Part shown: positions 44,801-57,029 of the stretch, in pieces | How positions within the stretch are numbered: position 1 is the stretch's first letter | Layout: every line of letters starts with the position of its first letter | Program-made: the position numbers and the translations under genes | The notes under the pieces: model-generated | What the model saw: only the letters and a program-made list of their open reading frames with translations | Told to the model about the DNA's origin: nothing | The model's database searches: none | DNA from: Heracleum sosnowskyi | Lineage: Eukaryota; Streptophyta; Magnoliopsida; Apiales; Apiaceae | Assembly: GCA_030848705.1 (NCBI GenBank) | Contig: CM061235.1 | Location: 134,609,228 to 134,673,227, forward strand | Length of the DNA: 64,000 bases | Direction: 5' to 3'

Positions 44801-45611
44801 ACTGGGAGATGGCTTATAAAACTTTCTGTGGAGTTGAAGACGGATTAGAAGTCAACGACAATGCGGAGGTGGAAGTTATCATTCAGGACATCAGAAGTGC
44901 AAATCCTGAAGATCAGACTTATTTCACTGCACTGAGAAATTCTGTGATCTTTCTGAAAGCTGGAGTTAAAGCAAATGGTGCCTGGAACATATTGATCAAT
45001 TTTCTTGAGAAAGGTACATTTGTGATTTCTACTAAGTTTTTCGAACAGAGAACATACACGGAACTGCAGGTGATGCTCGTCAAGATACAAAGGACTAAAA
45101 GGCTAAATGAACTGCTCCGTGAGCATGTTAAAGAAATCTTGATGAAAGTCAGTCCAGAGATTACTGAAGATCCTCCAATGGTTAGATTCTGACAAATGAC
45201 TTGTTCAGAATCTGCTATTTGACTGAGGACAAACTGAAGGATTATCCAAGTAACTATCTGATATCAGTGGAGAAGTATCTTAGATCTACTGGATTCACAT
45301 CAACGGAGAAGGACAAAGCAGCCGACACTCTGAGAAGATTTCTAATGGAGATTGTTCCCTACTATAGGAAGAGAGTGGAGAGAGGATTGGAAGTGCATCC
45401 CAGACTACTAAACATGCCAAAGCTAAACAAGAAAGATGTTAAAATTGCATGGTTGTGGGATGGAGTGGGACAAGAGGTTGAATACATTGGAAGACACATC
45501 AAAGGAACAATCCTTAAACTTGGAGAACCACTGCACTATCCATCTGTGATTGATTATCAAGCTGCTATCTCCAATCCAATGATTGAAGAAGGTGAGATTG
45601 AGATGGACTGA
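41887..45611 (+). pseudogene. Element F env-like third ORF (one stop, one frameshift)
   Basis: About 1,240 codons. The N-terminal domain (first ~260 residues) matches E. TAA at 43036-43038 interrupts it, then the same frame continues to 45192. A small indel near 45188 shifts to the frame that ends at 45611. The middle is Ser/Asp/Pro-rich. A coiled-coil-like part (about 43930-44320, with MNTLSRVESKLNQRLDKIEK) precedes an acidic stretch, then a Lys/Arg/Glu-rich helix (ALEILKAKRAERDARQAKNE). No transmembrane stretch is evident, so an envelope role is not supported by what I see. Confidence 0.8.
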
Positions 45612-45642
45612 AGAACAGAAGCAAAGAACAAAAGAACTATCA

Positions 45643-45662
45643 GCTTAGTCTAGAGGAGCAAC
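45643..45662 (+). promoter_or_regulatory. Conserved motif just after the env-like stop codon (F)
   Basis: GCTTAGTCTAGAGGAGCAAC, 31 bases after the stop; third copy of the motif at 603-623. Confidence 0.6.
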
Positions 45663-45830
45663 TTCATGTATAAAGTTTTAATGTTTTTTGAATTATGAAA
45701 TCTGGAAATGTATATATCCCATCCATAATGCATTTAATATTATTAAGCTGTCTTACTTTAATTAGTTTCATGTTTCCTTAGTTAGTTGAGTTATCCTCGA
45801 AGTATTTGCTTTTCGAACTCTATATAATCA

Positions 45831-45842
45831 AATAGGGGAGAT
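45831..45842 (+). other. Polypurine tract of element F
   Basis: AATAGGGGAGAT directly before the 3' LTR start. Confidence 0.85.
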
Positions 45843-46934
45843 TGTAAAGCATAATGTAACATAAGATGTAAAAGAGATAACTGTAACTCAACAAAGGACA
45901 AGACAGACAATAATATTAAAAGAAGCACAGGAATCCAGAATCAAATAAGAAAAGGTAAACTCAAAAAATCAAAATATGGTATGTATTCTTGAAGTCCGTA
46001 AACAAGTCACAGAAAGAAGTTCATGAAAATGTTCAAGCCTCAGTGAAAATCAAAGAATCAAGATTTTCAAGACTACAGAAGTATGTGAATGATTTAGGGT
46101 TAGTACCACAGGATTCCAGTGATTTATTCGACAAAGGACTTATCAGCAACATTGAATTGAAGACATAGAAGAATTGATTAAGTGTTATTCATCTGTGAAC
46201 CAGACCAGTTGCACCAGTTGACGGCATTTAAAAAGATCAAGTTGTTTTATCGTCTCAGAAGAAATTGATACAGTCTAAAACTTAAACACCCTGAAGCTCA
46301 TAAGTTTTTCTAAAAGATCAAGGACAAGAAAAGAATTCGATGGTTTTTCTATTTAGAAAACCATCGAATGTGATTCAAAGAAAACAAAAGAAAACTAAAG
46401 TAAGTTAATTTCTCATTCGATAGTTTTATTAAAAAACCATCGAATGGAATATTAACTTTATTCATTCGATAGTTTTCTATTTGGAGGAGCAGGTGGAAAG
46501 TTTCTTTGTTTGTCAGGTTGATGGAAATTGGACGACCAAGATTATTAGTTTAGTTTTGGTTCGATAGTTTTCAGAACAAGTCTACAATTAATAAAGAGTT
46601 AAGGAGAGTGTCTTCCTCAGTTAAGGTAGAACACAGAGATATTACTGAGAGAGAAGTTTGAGCAGGAGAAAATTATCAGAGAAATTAATAGTGCTCAGAA
46701 TTTTATCAGTGTATTGAATTTGTGTAACCTTGAACTCATTGAAGCTAATCTACGGATTAGAAATTGTAGCAGCCCTCAAGGTTTATATTTATAAAACGAT
46801 ATATTCCCCGAATCGTGTTTTGATTTGGTGCATTTGATTTCGTTATAGAACTGAATGATTAATCCGCGAACGAAATTAAATAATTTGTGAGTATCGTATT
46901 CAACCCCCCCTTCTACGATACTTTGGACCTAACA
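45843..46934 (+). repeat. Element F 3' LTR
   Basis: 1,092 bp against 1,106 bp for the 5' LTR. The main differences are a deletion of about 14 bases near 46128 and scattered substitutions. So F is older than A. Confidence 0.95.
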
Positions 46935-46939
46935 CTTTG

Positions 46940-48963
46940 TAATTGGAATGTGCTGCGAATGCCAGAAACATTCTGATGGCCTCAAGTCTTGCTACTGGTG
47001 CATAGGTTTCATCATAATCTATACCCTCTTCTTGAGAGTAACCTTTAGCAACCCGTATGGCTTTGTTTCTCGTTACAATGCCATCTTCATCCAAATTATT
47101 TCTGAATACCCATCTTGTTCCTATAACAGATTTTCCTTTAGGCCTGAGTACCAGCTTCCAAACTTTCTGCCTTTCAAACTGATTGAGTTCATCATGCATT
47201 GCAATCACCCAATCTGGATCATCTAGGGCATCTTCAACTTTCTTAGGTTCTGTTTCTGAAAGAAACCCAGAATAGTGACATTCATTTTGTGATGTCCTTC
47301 TAGTTCTCACTCCTGTGTCTGGATCACCAATGATCAAGTTAAAAGGATAATCTCTATTCCATACCCTTTGTCTTGGCAGATGCGATCTTGATGATTCTCC
47401 TTGTTCAAAATGTTGTGGAGTGTGACTAGTTGATCCTTCTCCTGCTCCCCCTGAGTTGCTGCCAGTATGATCTGTTGACCCTGTTGATTGACTAGTGGAT
47501 CCAGTAGTAGTTTGAGTATCTCCACCACTATCAACACTTGGTCCAGAATCATTATCATTAGCATTATTATTAATAACTGTAACAACTTCAGGTTCTTCTT
47601 CAATGTCAGAGAGATCTCCTGATAGATTTTCAAATACCAAGGATTCAGAGTTCTCTCTAGTTTGCAGGCCTGGTCTTTTGGTGTCATCAAATGTTACATT
47701 CAGTCTTTCCAACATCTTCTTATCTTCAATCACATACACCCTATAAGCTTTAGATTCCAGAGAATAGCCCAAAAAAATCCCTTCATCTGCTTTGGCATCA
47801 AACTTGCCTAGATGTTCTCCATATTTTAGTACAAAGCACTTTGCACCAAACACATGAAAGTACTTCAGTGTTGGTTTCTTGTTGGCCATTAACTCATACA
47901 GAGTCTTTTCATGATCTTTGTTGATCAGGGTTCGATTCTGAGTGTAGCAAGCTGTATTCATTGCTTCAGCCCAAAAGTAAGTGGGAAGTTTTGTTTCATT
48001 TAACATTGTCCTTGCTGCTTCAACCAAGGTTCTGTTCTTCCTTTCCACTACTCCATTTTGTTGAGGAGTTCTTGGTGCTGAATACTATCTAGATATTCCT
48101 TTCTCTGAGCATAAATCATTAAGAACTGCATTCTTGAATTCAGTTCCATTGTCTGATCTGATTGTCCGCACAGGTAGCTTAGCTTCCACTTCTATCTTTT
48201 TGATGTGATCAATGATTAGGTGTGTTGCTTTATCCTTTTAATGTAAGAATAACACCCACGTGTACTTGGAGTAGTCATCCACCATCACTAATGCATATCT
48301 TTTTCTTAAAAGTGACATAACATTGACTGGACCAAATAAATCCATATGAATCAGCTGAAGAGGTTCATCAATGCTTGTCATTTCTCTGCTTCTGTGTGAT
48401 TCCTTCTTAGAATTCCATTTTTCACATGCTTCACATAGTCCCTCATGATAAAATTTCATCAGGGGCAACCCTATCACCAAGTCTCTCTTTACCAAAGAGT
48501 TCATAGTTTTGAAGTTCAAGTGTGAGAGCTTCTTATGCCATAGCCAACTTTGTTCTGAAGATGTCTTACTGTAGAAACATGTAACTTCTCCTTCACTGGT
48601 AGAACTTAAGTCAGCTATAAACAAATTTCCTTTTCTCACTCCCAGTAGAGCAAGCTTCTCATCCTTCCTGTTTGTGATCAAGCACTTGTCCTTTATAAAA
48701 TCCACATTGTATCCTTTATCACAGAATTGACTGATACTTAGAAAATTGTGCTTCAATCCTTCAACAAGAGAGATGTTTTCAATTATGACATTCCCAATTC
48801 TCAGATTACCATATCCCGTAGTGAATCCTTTATTGTCATCTCCAAAGGTTACAATCGGGCTGGTCTTCTTAACCACCTCTGTAAGCAGGGACTCTTCACA
48901 TGTCATGTGTCTAAAACAGCCACTATCCAGAATCTACACGACCTTTGAGTTTTTAACCTTACC
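46940..48963 (-). pseudogene. pol: Element E pol: protease, integrase and RT start
   Basis: Protease region DSGCFRHMT (DSG kept), integrase zinc site complete (HKKLSHLNF ... GLCEACEKW), core with RSDNGTEF and PQQNGVVERKN, then the acidic/Ser linker and RT start to SNYKV, where F is inserted. Stops include TGG to TAG before ILDSG (about 48936), TAA near 48240 and TAG near 48087. Confidence 0.85.
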
Positions 48964-50030
48964 CTGCAATCACAGATTGATTAAGCGGACTTTGGTACCC
49001 AAACTTGTTTGGGTCCTGAAGGTTTAGATACTTTGACAAGAGTAACATTCAAGTCAGTCTTAACTTGTTTGACTTTCATGCTGTCTGTGGATTTATCATT
49101 TACAGTACTAGTTCTACTAGATGCATTCATCAACTTAAAATAAGCATGCATGATATTGTATGCACAAGGTAAACACTCTTTCTTTCCACATGGTTCATGA
49201 AGATCAGGCATGTCAAACATGTTATGCATTTCAGAAGTAACAGCAGTTTCTACTTTAACCTTTTTACATGCATGTGTAAGGTGTCCAGTAGAATTACAAT
49301 TAGTGCACAACTTCCTAGATGCAATGGGAGTAGTTGAAACAATATTCTGATAAACACTAGCTTTCCCATTCCTGTTCTTTTTAGCCTTCCTAACCTTATT
49401 GCCTACATCAGTTTTAGGTAATTCAGTTTTTACTAACTTCCTAGGCAACTTAGTTTTTATCTCTACTTCCTTCAACATATCCTCCTCAAGCAATTCTCGT
49501 CTTATGATTAGATCATCCTCATTGAAAAGTGCTGGAAACGGCTTAACAAAAACTGGACAATCTACATTCTTAAGAACATGTGGAGTATTCTTCTTGACAG
49601 CTGAATATGTCACATGAAATTCCACAATCTTCTTTCCAGTTTTCTTGCTGTAGTCAAATCCTATAGTAGTTTTATTCCCTAAGGTCTGAGTATCAATTAT
49701 TTCCTTAGAAATTAGGGCGGAGTTCTTATATGCATTCAATTTCAAATCTAGATCTTAAATATGCTTCCTAAGGATTGTCTCTATCTCATCATTACACTTG
49801 ACCTTGTTCTCTAAGTACTCATTTTTCTGTTTAAGATCTTCTAATGTGACAACTACAAGCATTAGTTCTTCATTCTTAGATTCTAGATTTTTAATCTTAA
49901 GAACTAACTTAGCATTTTCAATTTCTGATGCTAGCATGCTTCTGTGTACATTAAACAATTCTACACTAAGATCTTGTACAGTTTTCTTGTACTCAGAATT
50001 AGACATGTCAATTGTTGTTAAGATAGGTAC
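48964..50030 (-). other. Proposed gag intron of element E (1,067 nt)
   Basis: Donor CTTAG|GTACCT at 50031/50030 and acceptor TGTGATTGCAG|GGTAAGG at 48964/48963. The length is not a multiple of three, so pol is in a different frame from the unspliced gag, and splicing would bring them into the same frame. The insert encodes the distal gag part with a knuckle CTNCNSTGHLTHAC and the end QVWVPKSA-stop. F reads TCTCAG|GGTAAGG at the corresponding point. Confidence 0.75.
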
Positions 50031-51374
50031 CTAAGATGATTGTGGTGATTCCTCTGAAGATTCGGCCATTAGGGCAAGATTTACATACTCTTCCTATTCA
50101 TCCGAATCAGTATCATCCCAACTTTTACCGTCTACAATATAAACTTTTCCTTTCTGCTTTCCAGATAAGGTTTCCAGTTGTTGTTTCAGCTTAGCATTCT
50201 CTTTCTTCAAATCCTCATAAGAATCTTTCTTCTCATAGACATCTTTCCTGTCTCTTGCTTGACGAGGCTTCCGACATTCAGTAGTAAAATGCCCTAACTC
50301 ATTGCAGTTGTAGCATCTTGATTTGATTCTATCAATCATGCCAGTCTTGTAGCCTCCCTTAAAGCCAGTGCCTGGTGAATACTTGCTTTTCTGAAATCTA
50401 TTGGTTGAGCCCTTGAACTTGTACTTAGGGTTTCTCTTGAAACGAATGTGGCTAAACTTTGCAGCTAAGTACGCCATGGTTTTGTCTTCCATTTGCTCAA
50501 GCTCTTCTAGGGTGTATTAATCACTTTCATCAACACCCAGATTCACAGAATCCATTTCAGCTTCTATAATCACCTCCTTTTCAGCTCTAGGGGTTTGAAC
50601 CTGAATATCAGAAGTTGTTGGTTGATCCACTACAAGTGCTGCTGATCTTGCGAGTGCATAATTCTTGTTGTCCACCGTCCCTGGTCCGTAGATTATCACT
50701 CTTTGTTCTTGCTCCATCTCATAAGTTTTAAGCTTGCCATATATCATCTCCAATGGCATCTTAGTAAAGTCAATTCTTTCCCTTATGGATGAGGACTTGT
50801 GTTCTACATGATGGGGCAGTGTCATCATGAACTTCCCGTTTGTCTCTCTCAGAGGATAGGTCTTCCCTTTCATAGTTAATTCATTCAACAACTTAGTATA
50901 CTTCTCAAAGACCTGAGTTATACTTTCTCTAGGAAGTGACCTAAATGATTCATATTGAGAAGTCAGGATGTCCAATCTGTTTTCCTGCACGTCTTCAGTT
51001 CCTTCCATTATCAAATTTATGGTATCCCACATTTGTTTCCCGCTCACACAGTTCATTAACTGATAGCTCATTTCCTTGTCTGCGGAGTCTGTCAATATCA
51101 GCATCAAACCTGTATCCAATCGAATCAGTTCTTTGTCTGTATCTGTGTACTCAGATAAATCCTTTGGGGTTGAGCCTTGAGGAATTCTGGTACCGCCAGG
51201 AGCTGTAGATTCACTAACTGGTTTCATTGGTACAAACGGTCCGTTCTCTAATATACCAATATACAACGGATTAGATGCCTGGATAAATAACAGCATCTTC
51301 ATCTTCCATAAACCGAAATCATCTCTAGTGAATGAGGGAACTTTAATACCAGCAGTTGTCTTTGGAGCACTCAT
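48981..51374 (-). pseudogene. gag: Element E gag (unspliced form, several stops)
   Basis: ATG at 51374 (MSAPKTTAGIKVPSF). Capsid-like domain, knuckle CYNCNELGHFTTEC near 50285-50325. In-frame stops at 50517-50519, near 50091 (TAG after DSDE), at the donor (TAG at 50033-50031; F has CAG) and near 49752. The intron-encoded part is coiled-coil-like (LVLKIKNLESKNEELM) and then basic. Ends TAA shortly before the acceptor. Confidence 0.85.
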
Positions 51375-51520
51375 GGTTTCTGAAAATTCCAAACTATTTA
51401 AAATTCAAGAAATTTCAATCAAATGAAAGATTTTGAAAATTAAAAAATTTGCTTCAAATTTTCAAGCCTTGTTTGATTTTGGTCTCATTCACCGGATCTG
51501 ATTTGTACGTCAATCAAATA

Positions 51521-52686
51521 GCTCTGATACCAATTGTTAGGTCCAAAGTATCGTAGAAGGGGGGGGGGTTGAATACGATACTCACAAATTATTTAATTTC
51601 TTTCACGGATAAATCATTCAGTTCTACTACGAAATCAAATGAACCAAATCAAAACACGAGTCGTGGAATATATCGTTTTATAAATATAAACCGCGAGTGG
51701 TGCTACAAATCTGATCCGTAGATGAGCTTCAATGAGTTCAGGTTAACGTAATCAATACAAACTTTTAGAAATTAAGGCACTATAAATTTTCTCCGGTACT
51801 CGTTCTTGAGCTCTTAAATTCTTCAGAGTAAATATGATCACAACTGCCAACCAACTGAAGAAGAGACTGTCTTCATCTTCGTTTTTGTAGACTTCATTTG
51901 AAAAACTATCGAACCAAAATCCAAATATTTCAATCAACTTGACAAAGAAGAATACTTTTCACCTGCTCCTCCTAATAAAAACTATCGAAGGGATTAACTA
52001 ATTCTTCCTTCGATAGATTTTAAATAAAATCTATCGAATGAAGAATTACTTCTTCGATGGTTTTTGTTTCAAATCTACTTGATCAAATTCGATAGTTTTT
52101 CCTAAAAGAAAACTATCGAATGTTTCTTTATTCACTTTGACCCTTGAAGATTTCCTTCCTTTTCAACAAGTATATTGTATCTCCATTTAAACCTAAACAT
52201 ACCTAGTAATAATCTTTTCATTCTCAGGATGTTTCAGATTTAGACTTAAATCAACTTCTTCCGAGACGATAAACATCTTGATCATTTAGGTGCTGACAAC
52301 TAGTGCAACTGGTCTGATTCACAGATGACTAACACTCGATCAATTCTTCTATGTCTTCAATTCAATGTTACTGATAAGTCCTTTGTCGTTCTGGTTGCTT
52401 CAATTAAATCACTGGAATCCTATGGTACACTCTTTATCATTCAAATACTTCTGTAGTCTTGAAAGTCTTGTTTCTTTATTTGTCACAGAGGCTTGAACAT
52501 TTTAATGAACTTCTTTCCGTGACCTGTTTATGGACTTTAAGAATACATACCATATTTTGATTTTTTGAGTTTACCCTTTCTTCTTTACTTCTGGATTCCT
52601 GTGCTTCTTTTAATATCACTGTCTGTCTTGTCCTTTGCTGAGTTGTAGTTATCTCTGTTACATCTTATATTACATTATGCTTTACA
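51521..52686 (-). repeat. Element E PBS and 5' LTR
   Basis: PBS complement GCTCTGATACCAAT at 51521-51534; LTR 51535-52686 (1,152 bp), with hairpin 51547-51581 (stem AGTATCGTA, expanded C-run) and CTATCGA words at 51905-52125. Clearly diverged from the F LTRs. Confidence 0.92.
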
Positions 52687-52691
52687 GTGTT

Positions 52692-55600
52692 GCACTGGAT
52701 TCTCAGTTATGAAAATTGCACTAGTGTTGTTAAATAAAATTGGAATCTTATCAACTCTTAAACCATAATCAAGTAATTGATTTTTCATCCAATGAATCTG
52801 TGCACAACAACGTCCAACTATAATGTATTTAGCCTCAGCAGTTGATGTAGAGACTGAATTTTGCTTCTTACTGAACCATGATACTAGCTTGTTTCCCAGA
52901 AATTGACAGGTGCTTGTTGTACTTTTTCTGTCAATCTTGCAACCTGCATAGTCTGCATCTGAATAATCAATTAGATCAAAACTAGATTCTCTTGGGTACC
53001 AAATGCCAATGTTTGGTGTCCCCTTGAGATATCTGAAAATTCTCTTAATAGCAATTAAATGAGACTCCCTAGAATCAGCCTGAAATCTAGCACATAAACA
53101 TGTAGCAAACATAATATCAGATCTACTAGCTGTCAAATATAGAAGTGAGCCTACCATGCCTCTATAGCTTGTAATGTCCACATATTTTTCCTTAGTATTC
53201 AATTCAAGCTTAGTGGAAGTTGGCATAGAAGTTTTTGCAGGAGAGCAATCCATTAAGTCAAATTTCTTTAAAAGATCATAAACATATTTTGTTTGACTTA
53301 AAAAGATTCCCCCTTTCACGTGTTTAACTTGTAAACCAAGGAAATAGGTAAGTTCTCCCATCATGCTCATTTCATATTTGCTCTGCATAAGTTTGGCAAA
53401 CCTTTTGCAAAATTTCTCATCTGTAGACCCAAATATTATGTCATGCACATAAATTTGAACAAGTATACTAGAGCCATTCACATTCCTGAAGAAAAGAGTT
53501 TTGTCCACAACACCTCTAGTGAAGTGATTCTCCAAAAGAAACTGTGATATAGTGTCATACCAGGCTCTAGGTGCTTGCTTCAGTACATAAAGTGCTTTGA
53601 GTACGAAGTAAACAAACTCTGGATAATTTGGATCTTCAAAACCAGGAGGTTGACTGACATATACCTCCTATTCCAGTTCCCCATTCAAAAATGCACTTTT
53701 GACATCCATTTGATAGACTCTGAAATTGGCATGAGCTGCATTGGTTAGGAATATCCTTATTGCTTCCAATCTTGCAACAGGGGCAAATGTTTCATCATAG
53801 TCAATTCCTTCTTCTTGAGAATAGACTTTAGCAACCAATCTAGCTTTATTCTTAGTAACTATGCCATTTTCATCCATCTTGTTTCTGAATACCCATTTTG
53901 TACCTATAACACTTCTATTTTTAGGTTTAGGCACCAGCTTCCATACTTTGTTTCTTTCAAATTAGTTTAGCTCCTCTTGCATAGCTAATACCCAATATGG
54001 ATCTAGAAGAGCATCTTCAACTTTCTTTGGTTCATCTTGTGAAAGAAAGCTAATGTATAAACATTCTTCTTGAGTGGCTCTTCTAGTCTGAACTTTTGTA
54101 GAGGCATCACCAATTATTAGTTCAAATGGGTGATCTCTAGTCCATTTTCTCTGAGGTGGTAGGTTTGATCTTGATGAAGTTGCCTCATTATCATGTTGAG
54201 ATGAATAGTTTCCTTGAGAAACTCCCTCTAAGTTAATTGAGTTTGTCATTCTGTTTTCTGATCTTTTAACGGATGTCCCAAAATGACTTTCAACGGATGC
54301 ATCATGATGACTTTCAACAGATGCCCTATCACCAGATGCACCAGAATGATCTTTAACGGATGCTTTATTGTTGATGAATGATCCTCTTTCACTTTCACCA
54401 TTTATTCCATCTATTGAAGAAACATTAACTCTTGATAGATCATGATCATTAGCTTCATCATTTTCTTCATTGCATTCTATACCTTCAACCTCATTTTCAA
54501 ATTTGAGAGTTTCATGAAAACCCTCATCTGTAAGTCCTTGAATTCTTTTATCATCAAAAAAACATGTACATATTCTATAACAATGTTGATTATGTGATTG
54601 TAAACCCTGTAGGCTTTACCAGCTGCATATCCAACAAAAATGGCTTCATCTGCCTTTGCTTCAAACTTCCCAAGATTTTCACCTTGGTTTCTCTGTACAA
54701 AACACTTGCAACCAAAGACATGTAGGAATTCCAATGTTGGTTTCTTCTTTTTGAGCAATTGATATTGAGTTATTCCTTTTACTTGATTTGTCTAGGAAAT
54801 GTTCTGAGTGAAACATGTAGTGTTAACTGACTCAACCCAAAAGTAGGTAGGTAACCTTGATTCATCTTGCATGGTTCTTGCAGCTTCAATAAGTGTTCTA
54901 TTTTTCCTTTCTACCACTCCATTTTGTTATGGTGTCCTTGCTATAGAAAATTCATGAACAATTCTATTCTCTTCACAAAATAACTTTATACTTGAATTCT
55001 TGAACTCAGTGCCATTATCACTCCTGATTCTTCTGACTTTATACTCATGATGACTGTTTACAACCTTGATGTAATTGATTATGATTTCACTAGCCTCATC
55101 CTTGGAGTGAAAAAAGTAAGTCCATGTAAATTTAGAGAAATCATCCACAATCACAAGACAATATCTCTTCCTTGAAATTGACATCACATTTACTGGTCCA
55201 AATAAATCCATGTGTAGAAGTTGTAGAGATTGATCAATTGATGACTCTGTCTTGCTTCTGAAAAAGGCCTTCCTTTGCTTCCCTTTCTGGCATGCATCAC
55301 ACAATCCATCCTTGGAAAACTCCAATTGTGGAATACCTCTTACAAGACCTTTCTTTACCAAGTCATTCATGGACTTGAAGTTGAAATATGACAGCCTTTT
55401 ATGCCACAACCAACTTTCATCTTTACTTGCTTTGCTGAAAAGACAAGTAATTGAATTTGCATTTGTTGAGTTGAAGTCGGCTATGTACGCGTTCCTTTTT
55501 CTGTAGCCTGTCAACACCACATTGTTGTCCTTTTTGCTTAAGACAACACAGGCTTCTGGAGAAAATAAAACAGAAAAATCTTTATCACATAGTTGACTGA

Positions 55601-55820
55601 TACTCAACAAATTGTGTTTAAGTCCATCAACTAGTGCTACTTCATCAATGCTGACATTCTCTTTTGCAATCAATCCATATCCCTTAGTATATCCTTTGAT
55701 GTCATCTCCAAAGGTAATGCTAGGGCCAGCTCTTTCCTTGAACTCTGTGAGCAGGGTAGAATCTCAAGTCATGTGTCTAGAACAACCATTGTCCAAGTAC
55801 CATAGATTCTTTCTGGTTCC
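52692..55820 (-). pseudogene. pol: C-type element pol (multiple stops and frameshifts)
   Basis: Protease region LDNGCSRHMT (DSG changed to DNG) with a stop just after; integrase zinc site and core (HMDLFGPVN, RSDNGTEF) present; the linker contains repeated ASVESH-type units; RT split by a stop near 53660; the RT active site is YVHD rather than YVDD (near 53447); RNase H to NPVQHC, where E is inserted. Dead copy of a separate family. Confidence 0.85.
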
Positions 55821-57029
55821 CTGCACACAACAAAACCAAATCAATTTGATTTTGGTACCCAAGTTTCCTTGGGTCCTGTCTTGTTAGCCTTCACCTTGGT
55901 TCTCTTATCATTTTGCACCTTAATCTTAGATTGATTTAAATCAACCTTGACCCTTGGTGTTGACCTTTGAGACATGTTCATTGGTAAGTTCTCAGGTGTA
56001 TAAATGTTTGATGTAGGCATTTGTGAATGTTGTGCATATATAGTGCTCAAGTTGGGCATATTCCATGACATTTGTGGCATATTGAATGCATTCATGTATG
56101 GATTTGGAACAAATTACATGTTAGCATACATATTGGCTGCATGAGCATTATGAGCAAACATATTAGGCATGACAGGCATAGGCACATTAGGCACATGCAT
56201 TGGTATTTAAACATTTGCATTTTGACAGATTTACAGTTAGTAGACAAATGATTAACACTACCACAATTAACACATGTTTTTCTAGGAGCATACTTATCAA
56301 GTGTGTAATTGTTGTGCTCGTTAATTCCCACTTTACCATTTATGTTCCTTTTCTTTTTAACCTCAGCCTTAACCTCAATGTTCTCTAACTTGTCCTTCAA
56401 TTGCTTGTTGGACAAGTGGCCTATATCAACCTTCTCAACTTTATTGGAATTGCTACATTCTCCCTGAACAAGATTCTTGTTGGTTGGGCCATACTTTTTG
56501 TTTAGTTTCTCCAGTTTCTCTTTGCTGACACTAATTGTATGTTTCAACGGATGGCTCTCATCCGTTGAAGAGTTATCTTTCAACGGATGGTCAATATCTG
56601 TTGAAGCATCACCAGCTCCTAGATCCTCAACTACAACATCTGGTTTCTTTTTATCCTTATTCAATGATTCCTTACAAAATGTATCCACACCTTGAACGTT
56701 AAAGATGTTAGTGGCAACATTCCTGGAATCATTCCATCTTGCAATTACATCCTGTTCTTTCTTTAGCTGGTTTTCAAGATTTTTTTTAACACAACTTCTA
56801 GTTCACTTTTAGCAATTTGGCAATCAATTTTCAATTTCTCAAACTCAATGAAGTGAGTTTCTAACACAACATTCCTATCACTCAGAAACAGATTAGCATC
56901 TTTAATCCTTTTGTTCTCTTTTATGAGTGATTTAAGAGTTACACGCAAATGGTATAATTCAGTAGACATATCATTGATATTACTATTGCATTCCTCTTTG
57001 GATAGCTCAGTTAGGTTTGTAGTGATTAC
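55821..57029 (-). other. Proposed gag intron of the C-type element (1,209 nt)
   Basis: Donor CAATTAG|GTAATC at 57030/57029 and acceptor with a T/G-rich tract, TTGTTGTGTGCAG|GGAACC, at 55821/55820. Phase 0 on both sides (exon 1 codons and pol both start in the same phase). The insert encodes the distal gag with a knuckle-like CVNCGSVNHLSTNC and ends ETWVPKSN-stop. Confidence 0.7.

Larger units (their letters stand above)
34682..46934 (+). mobile_element. Element F: full-length, intron-less Sirevirus-type copia
   Basis: LTRs 34682-35787 and 45843-46934, PBS, PPT and a perfect TSD CTTTG (34677-34681 and 46935-46939). 12.25 kb, of the same family as E but in the opposite orientation and inserted in E's RT. 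It lacks the distal gag segment that E has between a donor and an acceptor splice site. The coding parts carry several stops, so it is not autonomous now. Confidence 0.95.
31184..52686 (-). mobile_element. Element E: Sirevirus-type copia, 3' end lost, split by F
   Basis: Minus-strand element with 5' LTR 51535-52686, PBS, gag, pol and about half of its env-like ORF. It ends at about 31184 against C-type sequence with no 3' LTR. F occupies 34682-46934 (plus one TSD). Bases 52687-52691 (GTGTT) would be its TSD; the partner is lost. It is inserted in the RNase H of the C-type pol at 52687. About 900 bp covering RNase H and the spacer start is also deleted near 33790. Confidence 0.88.

Noticed and set aside
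41887..45611. True viral envelope gene.
   Set aside because: No signal peptide, hydrophobic fusion or transmembrane segment seen; 'env-like' refers to position only.
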